Assembly (NCBI GenBank): GCA_022648295.1 | Contig: JALCME010000024.1 | Coordinates: 1-64,000 of the forward strand | From: Bacteroides sp. | Lineage (GTDB): Bacteria; Bacteroidota; Bacteroidia; Bacteroidales; Bacteroidaceae | DNA length: 64,000 bases | Reading direction: 5' to 3' | Shown here: piece by piece, positions 1-8,097 of the stretch | Numbering within the stretch: position 1 is the stretch's first letter | How the letters are laid out: the number at the start of each line of letters is the position of its first letter | Translations under genes and position numbers: made by a program | The notes under the pieces: generated by a model | What the model was told of the DNA's origin: nothing | The model's database searches: none | What the model saw: only the letters and a program-made list of their open reading frames with translations

Positions 1-208
1 AGGATCATTGATTTGTTTACAAATACTAAATATGCCCATCTTCTTAGTCAATTAGTGTTTCTTATTTTACTATAAATATAAGAATAAAGTACGACATATA
101 AAAGTGAATAATACTATATATAATAAACCATTTAAGTATATTTATAAAGTAAATACATTGTATTATTTTAGTAAAAACTATAATGCGTCAACCCTGTTTA
201 TCACTAGC

Positions 209-286
209 AAATCTCGGGCCCACAGTTGTGGGCTCGCCGGGGGACAGCTGTGTGACGAAGAGCCCACAACTGTGGGCCCAAGATTT
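209..286. repeat. 27-bp inverted repeat with self-palindromic arms
   Basis: Arms at 209-235 and 260-286 are reverse complements over 26 of 27 positions, separated by a 24-base loop. Each arm contains GCCCACA-gt-TGTGGGC, so it is itself almost a palindrome. The arms are GC-rich in AT-rich surroundings. It could be a REP-like element or a strong hairpin in a transcript; no function is known to me. Confidence 0.8.
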
Positions 287-438
287 ACCATAGACATCAG
301 AGCTTTTTCCCAAAGGATTGGAACAAAAGTAAAGGGACAAAGTGACATATATTCTTTAAGACTAACATTGTATTTTTTAGGCATGAATACAATGAATCCC
401 CAAAAGGGAACATGAAGTTTAACCAGTCCACCAAAATC

Positions 439-556
439 AGGACAATACACAGTGACGGCAAAGGATTTGCCGTCACTTGCCATCACGCTTGTCGTCACCA
501 TATAATGTCCTAATACACTGTGCACTAAGTTGCTTTGTGACGGAGTGACGGCAAAT
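439..556. repeat. Cluster of GTGACGGCAAA palindromes
   Basis: A perfect 11-bp hairpin lies at 452-462/466-476 (GTGACGGCAAA, loop gga, TTTGCCGTCAC). It sits inside an imperfect inverted repeat (about 439-459 against 490-510, beginning AGGACA). A further direct copy, AGTGACGGCAAAT, follows at 544-556. Repeated copies of one motif in both orientations suggest a REP-type palindromic unit. Confidence 0.7.
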
Positions 557-574
557 TCTTATTTTTTTTCTTTC

Positions 575-625
575 AAGAGAGAAGAAAGATGGGAACTTTT
601 TCATCTACTTCTCTCTTTTATTTTA
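575..625 (+). terminator. Terminator-like hairpin on the plus strand
   Basis: AAGAGAGAAG (575-584) pairs perfectly with CTTCTCTCTT (608-617), helped by an inner AGATG/CATCT pairing, and is followed by TTATTTTATA. The run of T residues is on the plus-strand side, but no plus-strand gene is visible upstream in the window, so the transcript it would end is unknown. Confidence 0.45.
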
Positions 626-742
626 TACTTCACAACTCTATCTGACTGAAATGTCGCATTTATAACTTGAACTGAGGAATTACAAAACCTCCATGTTCAT
701 TAGGTAAACACCCCCATGTTTGTCTATTGAGCAGAGATCCTG

Positions 743-2146
743 TTACTTAGTATAGCCAGCAGCCTTTGCTATTCTTTTAGGAATTTCAGTATTATCTATT
801 TTTCCTGCAAACAACTTGGACCCTGCGCCCACAGCATATACCGGTACATATCCGGCCGTATGACTTTTGCTAGTCCACCCCACCATGGCTATTTGACTCA
901 TAATACTATTAGCACAAGCAGCCAACGGCTCTGTTTTTGCGTACAAACTTTCTTCAAAGACAGCTTTATTCTTCACAAAGGAAGCCTCATATTCGTCATG
1001 CAACGTTCTCTCCTGCTCCCAAGTCAAAGGCAAATCTTTCCAAAAGCCCATCTTCTCAGCAAGCAAATTCTTTATTTCTTCCCATGTAACTTTATTGCCT
1101 TTCTCCTTTCTAAGATCTGTAATAGCAGCGGAAAGAACATCCAAAGATTGTTCCTGATCTTTTAATGATTTCAGGTGCAGCTCATATTTTCCCGTACCTA
1201 AACCCAGACCACCGGTTTCATGGTCAGCCGTAACCACAATAAGTGTTTCTTTGGGATGCTTCTTATAAAAATCATAAGCAGACTTTATAGCCTCGTCCAT
1301 ATCTACCACTTCTCTAAAAGCTGTTGCAGGATCATTCTCGTGACATGCCCAATCTATCTTACCCCCTTCAACCATCAGGAAGAAGCCTTTATCTTTTCCT
1401 TTAGTCAGAAAAGAAATGGCACTCTCCGTGATTTGCTTAAGTGTCAAATCACTCGGTTTTCTATCAATAGCATAAGGCAAACAAACGGGACTGGCCCCTT
1501 CCTTCTGGATCATAACCATCTTATCAGCCTGTGCATACTTAGCCTTAAAGTCGTCTACTCCCTTAGCTATGGCATACCCTGCTTTCTCAATAATAGGAAA
1601 AACACTGGGAGCTTGTTTATTATCAGCAGTAGTAGTAGGCTTCAAGAAGCCACTTCCTGCATAAAAATCAAAACCTGCTTTCGGCAGATCAAGAGCTATT
1701 TCGTAATACATATTGCGATTAGGCTGATGGGCATAAAATACTGCAGGAGTTGCATGGTCCACGCTAACTGTGGTCGTAATACCAACCTTTTTACCTGCCT
1801 TTTTTGCCTTTTCAGCAACCGATTCAAGTACATTTTTCTGCATATCCATACTGATAGCAGCATTATAAGTCTTCACTCCTGTGGCAAGAGCCGTACCGGC
1901 TGCAGCCGAATCTGTTATAGAATTTGATGCGGAATAAGTGGTCGCAACTCCAACTGCGGGGAACTGGGTAAATAACAAAGGCTTCACACCGATATGATTC
2001 TCCATCTCGGCTAAATACATTTCTGTTCCATTTACTTGGTTTACTCCCATTCCATCACCGATGAAAAGGAATACATATTTTGCCTGCTGGGCATAGGTCA
2101 TGCCTGACAACAAGACAAATAACAACACGTACACTAATCGTTTCAT
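743..2146 (-). CDS. Alkaline phosphatase, exported
   Basis: 467 residues, a usual length for bacterial alkaline phosphatases, which hydrolyse phosphate monoesters in the periplasm using a metal-activated serine. A signal peptide covers residues 1-19 and ends TYA before QQ. Metal ligand Asp31 lies in IGDGMG, the nucleophile Ser80 in TDSAAAGTALATG, and ADHETGG near residue 310 supplies further metal ligands. The next gene upstream on the same strand, ackA, is separated by a strong terminator, so this gene is probably transcribed alone from a -7 box at 2201-2208. Family assignment is firm; the natural substrate is not known. Confidence 0.93.
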   Translation of the reverse strand: MKRLVYVLLFVLLSGMTYAQQAKYVFLFIGDGMGVNQVNGTEMYLAEMENHIGVKPLLFTQFPAVGVATTYSASNSITDSAAAGTALATGVKTYNAAISMDMQKNVLESVAEKAKKAGKKVGITTTVSVDHATPAVFYAHQPNRNMYYEIALDLPKAGFDFYAGSGFLKPTTTADNKQAPSVFPIIEKAGYAIAKGVDDFKAKYAQADKMVMIQKEGASPVCLPYAIDRKPSDLTLKQITESAISFLTKGKDKGFFLMVEGGKIDWACHENDPATAFREVVDMDEAIKSAYDFYKKHPKETLIVVTADHETGGLGLGTGKYELHLKSLKDQEQSLDVLSAAITDLRKEKGNKVTWEEIKNLLAEKMGFWKDLPLTWEQERTLHDEYEASFVKNKAVFEESLYAKTEPLAACANSIMSQIAMVGWTSKSHTAGYVPVYAVGAGSKLFAGKIDNTEIPKRIAKAAGYTK

Positions 2147-2200
2147 AAAATAATTCTTTATCTAAGTTTTCTTAAAACAATATTATTAATAAGAGGTGAA

Positions 2201-2208
2201 CAAAGATA
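2201..2208 (-). promoter_or_regulatory. Candidate -7 box for the alkaline phosphatase gene
   Basis: TATCTTTG on the minus strand, an exact match to the Bacteroides TAnnTTTG -7 consensus, about 55 bases upstream of the start codon. No clear -33 TTTG is seen. Confidence 0.5.
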
Positions 2209-2264
2209 GCTTTTTTTATCTCCACGGCATGTGAAGATTCTATTAAAATAAAGATTGGTAGCTA

Positions 2265-2320
2265 AAAGACGAGATAAAAATAAGAAAAGAGCGTGTCTAT
2301 TTAGGCACGCTCTTTTCTTA
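2265..2320 (-). terminator. Terminator of the pta-ackA operon
   Basis: A perfect 15-bp stem (2281-2295 with 2306-2320) and a 10-base loop lie 62 bases past the ackA stop. On the minus strand it is followed by TTTTTATC, as in an intrinsic terminator. Confidence 0.85.
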
Positions 2321-2381
2321 TTTTATCATTATGAGATGATTTTATTCTTTCACTTATTAGTATAGAAGGATTATCCGTCTT

Positions 2382-3581
2382 TTATTTCCTGTTCAATATG
2401 CTCATGGTATCAGATGCAATCATCAATTCTTCATCGGTCGGAATCACGACTACTTTCACCCGGGAATCATCAGTTGAAATTACTGTTTCCTCACCACGCA
2501 ACTTATTCTTTTCCTCATCAATCTTTATGCCCATGAATTCAAATCCGGCACAAACTTCACTACGGCAATTGATCTGATTCTCACCAACTCCACCGGTAAA
2601 GACAATGATATCCACACCTCCCAATGCAGCTGCATAAGCACCTACATATTTCTTGATGCGATAAAAATACATCTTTTCTGCTAAGATAGCTTTCGGATTA
2701 CCGGCAGCCACAGCATCTTCCAATTCGCGCATGTCACTTGATACGCCCGAAATTCCCAACACACCGCTGTTCTTATTCAGGAGGTTTGATACTCCGGCAG
2801 GGGTCAACTTCTCTTTCTCCATAATGAAGGTAACAGCACCGGCATCAATATCCCCACTGCGAGTTCCCATTACAAGTCCCTCCAAAGGAGTTAATCCCAT
2901 ACTGGTATCCATACATTTACCATCCTTAATGGCCGAAATAGAACCGCCATTACCAATGTGGCAAGTAATGATTTTCTTCCCTTCGGGTTGTACACCTAAG
3001 AATTCACATACACGTCCGGACACATAGCGATGGGATGTTCCGTGGAATCCATAACGACGCACTCCATATTTCTTATATAGTTCGTATGGAATAGCGTACA
3101 TATAAGCGTAATCGGGCATAGTTTGGTGAAATGCGGTGTCAAACACACCGATTTGCGGAACATTCGGTAAAATGGCGGCAACGGCATTTACTCCTTTTAG
3201 ATTAGCAGGATTATGAAGCGGAGCCAAGTCATTGCATGCGGTAAATGCATCAAGCACTTCCTTCGTCAATAATACGGACTCACTAAATTTCTCTCCTCCA
3301 TGTACCATACGATGACCAACTGCATCAATCTGATCTAAAGATTTGATAGCGCCATATTCCGTATTGATCAGCGTATTTAAGATAAATTCCACCCCTACAG
3401 TATGTTCCGGGATGTCTTTTTCCAATATCTTCTTTTCTCCACTAGGTAAAGTCAACTTCAAAAAAGAACCTTTTAAACCGATCTTTTCAATGCCTCCCTG
3501 GGCAATAGCCGCCTTACGCTCCATATCAAACAGTTTATATTTGATGGAAGAGCTACCGCAGTTTAATACTAATATTTTCAT
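2382..3581 (-). CDS. ackA: Acetate kinase
   Basis: 399 residues, full length for acetate kinase, which converts acetyl phosphate and ADP to acetate and ATP in the cytoplasm, the last step of fermentative acetate formation. The N-terminal LVLNCGSSSIKYKL motif, VHGGEKF, the catalytic Asp in FDTAFHQTMP, GFHGTSHRYV and the phosphate-binding CHIGNGGS are all present, as is GGVGEN near the C-terminus. It lies 21 bases behind pta on the same strand, so the two are co-transcribed and together turn acetyl-CoA into acetate with ATP gain. A strong terminator follows. No irregularity is seen. Confidence 0.98.
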   Translation of the reverse strand: MKILVLNCGSSSIKYKLFDMERKAAIAQGGIEKIGLKGSFLKLTLPSGEKKILEKDIPEHTVGVEFILNTLINTEYGAIKSLDQIDAVGHRMVHGGEKFSESVLLTKEVLDAFTACNDLAPLHNPANLKGVNAVAAILPNVPQIGVFDTAFHQTMPDYAYMYAIPYELYKKYGVRRYGFHGTSHRYVSGRVCEFLGVQPEGKKIITCHIGNGGSISAIKDGKCMDTSMGLTPLEGLVMGTRSGDIDAGAVTFIMEKEKLTPAGVSNLLNKNSGVLGISGVSSDMRELEDAVAAGNPKAILAEKMYFYRIKKYVGAYAAALGGVDIIVFTGGVGENQINCRSEVCAGFEFMGIKIDEEKNKLRGEETVISTDDSRVKVVVIPTDEELMIASDTMSILNRK

Positions 3582-3602
3582 TCCTCTATAATTAGATTAT
3601 GG

Positions 3603-4622
3603 TTATTGAGCTCGTTTAGCAGCAATGGCCTGATTAGCCGTAATAGCAATCATGCGATAGATATCTTCAATGGAACAACCACGTGAAAGGTCATTTACCG
3701 GACGGGCTATGCCTTGCAGAATAGGTCCGACAGCATCAGCATGTCCCAAACGCTGTACTAATTTATATGAAATATTTCCCACCTCAAGACTGGGAACAAT
3801 CAGAACATTTGCTTCACCTGCAATTCTGGAACCCGGAGCTTTGCTGGCACCAACCGAAGGAACCAAAGCCGCATCAGCCTGAAGTTCACCATCTATCGCA
3901 AGCGCAGGATTCATTTCTTTTGCTATTTTCAATGCCTCAATGACTTTATCCACAACTTCATGTTTTGCAGATCCCTTTGTAGAGAAACTGAGCAGCGCTA
4001 CTTTAGGTTCTTCAATACCGGCAACAGCCTTAGCTGTTTCCGCCGTACAAACCGCAATTTGGGCTAATTGAGAAGCATCGGGTACGGGAGTAACAGCAAC
4101 ATCACTCATAACCAAAAGACCATTCTTTCCATATTCAGGCGCATGCGTCAAAAGCAACATTGCACCGGAAACACAAGTAATGCCGGGAGTTGTTTTAATG
4201 ATTTGCAAGGCCGGACGCAGAACATTACCAGTCGTATTTCTTGCACCTGCCAGCTGCCCGTCTGCATCACCACTCTTGATGATCAAACAACCTAAATAAA
4301 GCGGATCGAGAACCAATTTGCGTGCCTCTTCAATAGTCATGCCTTTCTTCTTTCGCAATTCGCACAATAACTGTGCATACTCCTCTTTCTTAGGATGGTC
4401 TTCGGGATCAATAATCGTAGCTTTACTAATATTCCCTAGTCCCCATTCATCTGCACAAGCATGAATTTCTTCAGGTTTACCTAAAAGAATCAAATCAGCA
4501 ACTCCGTCAGTCAAAATCTGATTAGCAGCTTTCAATGTGCGTTCTTCCGTACCTTCGGGAAGAACAATACGCTGGCGATTCGCTTTCGCACGCGCAACAA
4601 TTTCATTAATTAAATTAAGCAT
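3603..4622 (-). CDS. pta: Phosphate acetyltransferase
   Basis: 339 residues: the short form made only of the PTA/PTB catalytic domain, which converts acetyl-CoA and phosphate to acetyl phosphate and CoA. MLNLINEIVARAKANRQRIV opens the typical N-terminus; the C-terminal RPVNDLSRGCSIEDIYR and ITANQA are family signatures. The reading frame extends upstream to 4730, but the start at 4622 is preferred: the extra 36 residues do not look like the family, and a -7 box (TACTTTTG, 4673-4680) lies inside that extension, so a transcript starting there could not encode it. It is the first gene of the pta-ackA operon and is divergent from lrgAB. Confidence 0.96.
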   Translation of the reverse strand: MLNLINEIVARAKANRQRIVLPEGTEERTLKAANQILTDGVADLILLGKPEEIHACADEWGLGNISKATIIDPEDHPKKEEYAQLLCELRKKKGMTIEEARKLVLDPLYLGCLIIKSGDADGQLAGARNTTGNVLRPALQIIKTTPGITCVSGAMLLLTHAPEYGKNGLLVMSDVAVTPVPDASQLAQIAVCTAETAKAVAGIEEPKVALLSFSTKGSAKHEVVDKVIEALKIAKEMNPALAIDGELQADAALVPSVGASKAPGSRIAGEANVLIVPSLEVGNISYKLVQRLGHADAVGPILQGIARPVNDLSRGCSIEDIYRMIAITANQAIAAKRAQ

Positions 4623-4672
4623 AGATATAATATGATGTATATAATTCGGATAATCCACTTTAATTGGCTCCG

Positions 4673-4680
4673 CAAAAGTA
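4673..4680 (-). promoter_or_regulatory. -7 box of the pta-ackA promoter
   Basis: TACTTTTG on the minus strand matches TAnnTTTG exactly. It predicts transcription starting near 4666 and about 45 bases of leader before the pta ATG at 4622. The -33 element is not obvious. This box decides the choice of pta start codon. Confidence 0.6.
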
Positions 4681-4843
4681 CACAACTTTGCAACATCAAC
4701 ATTGCAATTCAAGGTATTTTTATGCCTCAAATAAAGATTATTGTAATATTTAACATTAAAAAAGAATAGCTGAAACTACATTGTTGTAGATGTGCCTGTT
4801 AGACATAAAAAAACGGCATATAATTCATAATACAAGCGCAAAC

Positions 4844-4876
4844 TTGTTCTTTGTACTTACAAAACAGCTAACTTTG
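4844..4876 (+). promoter_or_regulatory. Candidate promoter of lrgAB
   Basis: TAACTTTG at 4869-4876 fits the -7 consensus; a TTG lies at 4844-4846 with 22 bases between, slightly wide of the usual spacing. The start codon follows 38 bases later. It faces away from the pta promoter. Confidence 0.5.
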
Positions 4877-4914
4877 CGCAGTTTTCAGTTTAATAACAAA
4901 AATAGATAGGTATT

Positions 4915-5253
4915 ATGATTCGTCAATGCGCGATTCTTTTCGGGTGTTTGGCCTTAGGTGAATTGATTGTTTCTTTTACAGGTATCAAACTCCCATCCAG
5001 CATCATAGGCATGCTGTTGCTCACTTTATTCCTAAAAATAGGTTGGATCAAGCTCCAATGGGTACAAGGAATGTCTAACTTTCTCGTGGCCAATATCGGC
5101 TTCTTTTTTGTTCCACCCGGAGTGGCTCTCATGCTCTATTTTAATATTATTTCGGCCGAATTCTGGCCAATAATTGTCGCAACATTCATTAGTACGTTTC
5201 TTGTATTAGTGGTAACAGGATGGATTCATCAACTAACACGTAAAATAAGATGA
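4915..5253 (+). CDS. lrgA: CidA/LrgA family membrane protein
   Basis: 112 residues with about four hydrophobic segments. The opening CAILFGCLALGELIVSFTGIKLPSSIIGMLLL (residues 4-35) carries the LrgA hallmarks: a polar residue early in helix 1 and the P-S-S-I-I-G-M motif. LrgA/CidA proteins are small, holin-like inner membrane proteins that work with an LrgB partner; some pairs move pyruvate or related small acids. Its stop overlaps the lrgB start (ATGA), so the two are translationally coupled. Being divergent from pta-ackA is suggestive, because relatives in Firmicutes respond to acetate and pyruvate overflow; that link is inference here. Confidence 0.88.
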   Translation: MIRQCAILFGCLALGELIVSFTGIKLPSSIIGMLLLTLFLKIGWIKLQWVQGMSNFLVANIGFFFVPPGVALMLYFNIISAEFWPIIVATFISTFLVLVVTGWIHQLTRKIR

Positions 5254-5945
5254 GCTATTTTGAAAATAAATTCTTTTTGCTGGCCATCACATTCGGATTC
5301 TATTTTCTGGCTAAATTATTGCAAAAGAGAACAGGTATTCTTCTGCTTAATCCTATTCTTCTAACTATCGCCGTACTCATCGTCTTTCTTAAAATGGCGG
5401 GCATCAGCTATGATACTTACAACGAAGGGGGACATCTTATCGAATTTTGGTTAAAACCGGCAGTAGTGGCTCTTGGAGTACCCTTGTATCTTCAATTAGA
5501 AGCCATAAAAAAACAGCTGCTACCCATATTGCTTTCACAGTTAGCAGGTTGTATTGTAGGAGTCATTTCAGTGGTGACTATTGCCAAAATAATGGGGGCT
5601 TCGCAGGAGGTCATTTATTCACTGGCCCCAAAGTCAGTCACTACTCCTATTGCTATGGAAGTGACTAAGTCGTTGGGCGGCATTCCTTCACTAACTGCCG
5701 CCGTAGTGATTTGTGTAGGGCTATTAGGCGCTATTTTGGGTTTTAAGACTTTAAAATTAACTCGAATTAACAGCCCGATAGCACAAGGCCTCTCAATGGG
5801 AACAGCTGCACATGCCGTAGGCACGTCTACAGCAATGGATATCAGCGACAAGTATGGAGCTTATGCCAGTCTTGGACTGACATTAAATGGCATTTTTACA
5901 GCTCTTTTCACACCCACCATACTCCATTTTTTGGGCTTGCTCTAA
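5250..5945 (+). CDS. lrgB: LrgB family membrane protein
   Basis: 231 residues with about seven hydrophobic segments, the usual LrgB/CidB length. The conserved block SLAPKSVTTPIAMEV near residue 125 and SMGTAAHAVGTSTAM near residue 187 are diagnostic. It starts 4 bases inside the end of lrgA, so the two proteins are made together and probably form one membrane complex. The family was first tied to murein hydrolase control and autolysis; some members act with LrgA as a pyruvate uptake system. Which role applies here cannot be read from the sequence. Confidence 0.92.
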   Translation: MSYFENKFFLLAITFGFYFLAKLLQKRTGILLLNPILLTIAVLIVFLKMAGISYDTYNEGGHLIEFWLKPAVVALGVPLYLQLEAIKKQLLPILLSQLAGCIVGVISVVTIAKIMGASQEVIYSLAPKSVTTPIAMEVTKSLGGIPSLTAAVVICVGLLGAILGFKTLKLTRINSPIAQGLSMGTAAHAVGTSTAMDISDKYGAYASLGLTLNGIFTALFTPTILHFLGLL

Positions 5946-5996
5946 CAATTTCCTGTTTTTTTTGTTATTTCTAAGCAAACCCAATATCGTATATTT

Positions 5997-6911
5997 ATGC
6001 TATTATTTAAAGACATTGAAATTAAAGATAAAGAATTAATTACTTCATACACATTAAAAAGCCAAAGAAACAATTGCGACTTATCCTTTTCCAATCTTTG
6101 TAGTTGGCGGTTTCTATACAATACCCAATATACCGTGAAAGACGGATTCCTTATCCTGAGATTCCGTGCTAAGGGCCGACTGGTATACATGATGCCAATA
6201 GGAGATGGGGACTTAAAACAAATATTAAATGAGATGGTGAATGATGCTCATAAGGAAAAAGAACAGTTTTGCATGCTTGGCGTATCGGCCGAAATGTGTG
6301 ATGAAATAAATGAGCTGATACCTGGCAAATTCCAATTTGATTTCAACAGGGATTATGCCGATTATATCTACCTCCGAACTGATTTAGCAACATTAGCCGG
6401 AAAGAAATTCCAGTCAAAGCGAAATCACGTTAACAAGTTCCGAAAGACATATGACTATGAGTATACTCCACTTACTTCCGCTCATATACAAGAATGCCTT
6501 GATTTGGAAGCTGAATGGTGTAAAGTTAACAATTGCGATCAGCAAGAAGGAACTGGCAATGAACGGAGAGCTTTAGTCTATGCCTTACATCACTTTGATG
6601 ATTTGGGACTAACCGGAGGAATGCTCCGTGTAGATGGAAAAATTGTTGCTTTTACCTTTGGCATGCCGATCAATCAAAACACCTTTGGCGTACATGTTGA
6701 GAAGGCAGATACCAGCGTAGAAGGATCTTATGCAATGATAAACTATGAGTTTGCCAATCACGTCCCGGAACAATACCACTACCTCAACCGGGAAGAAGAT
6801 TTAGGTATTGAAGGCTTACGCAAAGCTAAACTTTCATATCAGCCTTCCATTCTTCTTGAGAAATACATTGCGTGCCTAAAAGACGAACCTATGGAAGAAA
6901 TAAAATGGTAA
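5997..6911 (+). CDS. DUF2156 / phosphatidylglycerol lysyltransferase-domain protein
   Basis: 304 residues, soluble, without a signal peptide. The sequence resembles the DUF2156 family, which shares the tandem GNAT fold of the C-terminal domain of aminoacyl-phosphatidylglycerol synthases (MprF) but lacks their membrane part. Recognisable stretches are SFSNLCSWRF near residue 30, KFQSKRNHVNKFRK near residue 138, and FTFGMPINQNTFGVHVEKAD followed by NREEDLGIEGLRKAKLSY toward the end. It is followed after 37 bases by another acetyltransferase-like gene on the same strand, suggesting one operon. The acyl donor and acceptor are unknown; transfer from a charged tRNA is possible by family only. Confidence 0.75.
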   Translation: MLLFKDIEIKDKELITSYTLKSQRNNCDLSFSNLCSWRFLYNTQYTVKDGFLILRFRAKGRLVYMMPIGDGDLKQILNEMVNDAHKEKEQFCMLGVSAEMCDEINELIPGKFQFDFNRDYADYIYLRTDLATLAGKKFQSKRNHVNKFRKTYDYEYTPLTSAHIQECLDLEAEWCKVNNCDQQEGTGNERRALVYALHHFDDLGLTGGMLRVDGKIVAFTFGMPINQNTFGVHVEKADTSVEGSYAMINYEFANHVPEQYHYLNREEDLGIEGLRKAKLSYQPSILLEKYIACLKDEPMEEIKW

Positions 6912-6948
6912 TAAGTTCATGAAGGGAACAAAGTAGAAATTACAAGCA

Positions 6949-8016
6949 ATGAATAAAAGTATACGGGATAAAGTCAGAGAATTATGGAAACTGTGTTTTA
7001 ATGACAGTGAAGCATTTATTGAGATGTACTTCCAAATGCGCTACAATAGTGACATTAATATTGCTATTGAAAGCGGGGAAGAAGTCATTGCTGCATTGCA
7101 AATGCTACCTTATCCCATGACATTGTTTGGAAATGTCATACAAACGGCCTACATCTCCGGAGCATGTACCCACCCTGATTACCGGAACCGTGGAGCCATG
7201 CGCGAACTATTGACACAGGCTTTCAGCCAAATGTACCGACGGGATAAAGCCCTTACCACGCTGATTCCTGCCGAGCCATGGTTGTTTGATTACTATGCCC
7301 GCATGGGGTATGCCACAGTCTTTTATTACGGAAAACGCACCTTCCGTATTTCAACTAACGAAGCAGAGAATGCTTCTGAAACACCGGATCTAAAATTACT
7401 GAATGAAAATGCTTTTTATAAGTCCAAGATTATTACAACATACGATGAAGCAGCTTACCAGTATCTAAATCAAAAACTGCACCAACGCCCTTCTTGCATC
7501 CAACATACATCAACTGATTTTCACGTTATTCTCTCTGATCTTCAATTGGGAAACGGACGTATTTTTACGCTTACATACCGGCAAAAGATAGTAGCTCTTG
7601 CCGTTGCTTATCCTGATACTGATCCATTCACCCTGCAAATTGGCGAACTTCTTGCAGATAATTCCGAAGCAGAGCAACGTTTGCTCAATCGTATCTGTCG
7701 GGAGACAAAAGCCACAACACTTAATATTACTACTCCTCCGAGCAGAGAAGAAGCTTACCCTCTGGGCATGGCACGAATCATCCATCCCAAAACCATACTC
7801 CAACTTTACGCTTCAACACATCCGGGGATAGAAATGAATATTGCACTAACCGACGAGCAACTTTCTGCAAACAATGGCTATTACTATTTAAATAATGGAA
7901 GATGCATGTTCAGCCAGCAACGTTTACCCGGGCCTCATCGTTCTTTCTCTATTGCCGAACTCACTAAACGAATCTTAACAACAGAGCATCCTTATATGAG
8001 TTTGATGCTAAACTGA
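6949..8016 (+). CDS. GNAT family N-acetyltransferase (Eis-like)
   Basis: 355 residues. The N-terminal third is a GNAT domain: YISGACTHPDYRNRGAMRELL (about 66-86) is motif A with the acetyl-CoA phosphate-binding R-x-R-G-A turn, preceded by a beta strand with AALQMLPYPM. The length and the second, weaker half suggest the two-GNAT-domain plan of Eis-type enzymes, which acetylate amino groups. It lies 37 bases after the DUF2156 gene and is probably co-transcribed with it. The substrate is unknown. Confidence 0.72.
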   Translation: MNKSIRDKVRELWKLCFNDSEAFIEMYFQMRYNSDINIAIESGEEVIAALQMLPYPMTLFGNVIQTAYISGACTHPDYRNRGAMRELLTQAFSQMYRRDKALTTLIPAEPWLFDYYARMGYATVFYYGKRTFRISTNEAENASETPDLKLLNENAFYKSKIITTYDEAAYQYLNQKLHQRPSCIQHTSTDFHVILSDLQLGNGRIFTLTYRQKIVALAVAYPDTDPFTLQIGELLADNSEAEQRLLNRICRETKATTLNITTPPSREEAYPLGMARIIHPKTILQLYASTHPGIEMNIALTDEQLSANNGYYYLNNGRCMFSQQRLPGPHRSFSIAELTKRILTTEHPYMSLMLN

Positions 8017-8049
8017 AGATAATTATCACGTTTTTTATTATAGAATTAG

Positions 8050-8057
8050 TACTTTTG
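8050..8057 (+). promoter_or_regulatory. -7 box upstream of the thioredoxin-like lipoprotein
   Basis: TACTTTTG, an exact -7 match, 41 bases before the start codon at 8098. No clear -33 element. Confidence 0.45.
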
Positions 8058-8097
8058 TGTAAGTTTACGCAGAAATAAAAAACGTATTATTACAACA

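Larger units (their letters stand above)
1..742. other. Non-coding, palindrome-rich region
   Basis: No convincing gene is visible; the open frames here run through inverted repeats and lack recognisable protein features. The stretch holds a 27-bp inverted repeat (209-286), a set of GTGACGGCAAA palindromes (439-556) and a terminator-like hairpin reading on the plus strand (575-617), each listed separately. The first 180 bases are AT-rich with nothing recognisable. Confidence 0.6.

Noticed and set aside
178..525. 115-codon minus-strand frame in the first kilobase
   Set aside because: It runs through the inverted repeats at 209-286 and 439-510; the translation has no domain, signal or family resemblance.
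4623..4730. N-terminal extension of Pta by 36 residues
   Set aside because: A promoter -7 box lies inside it and the residues do not match the family; the ATG at 4622 is the better start.
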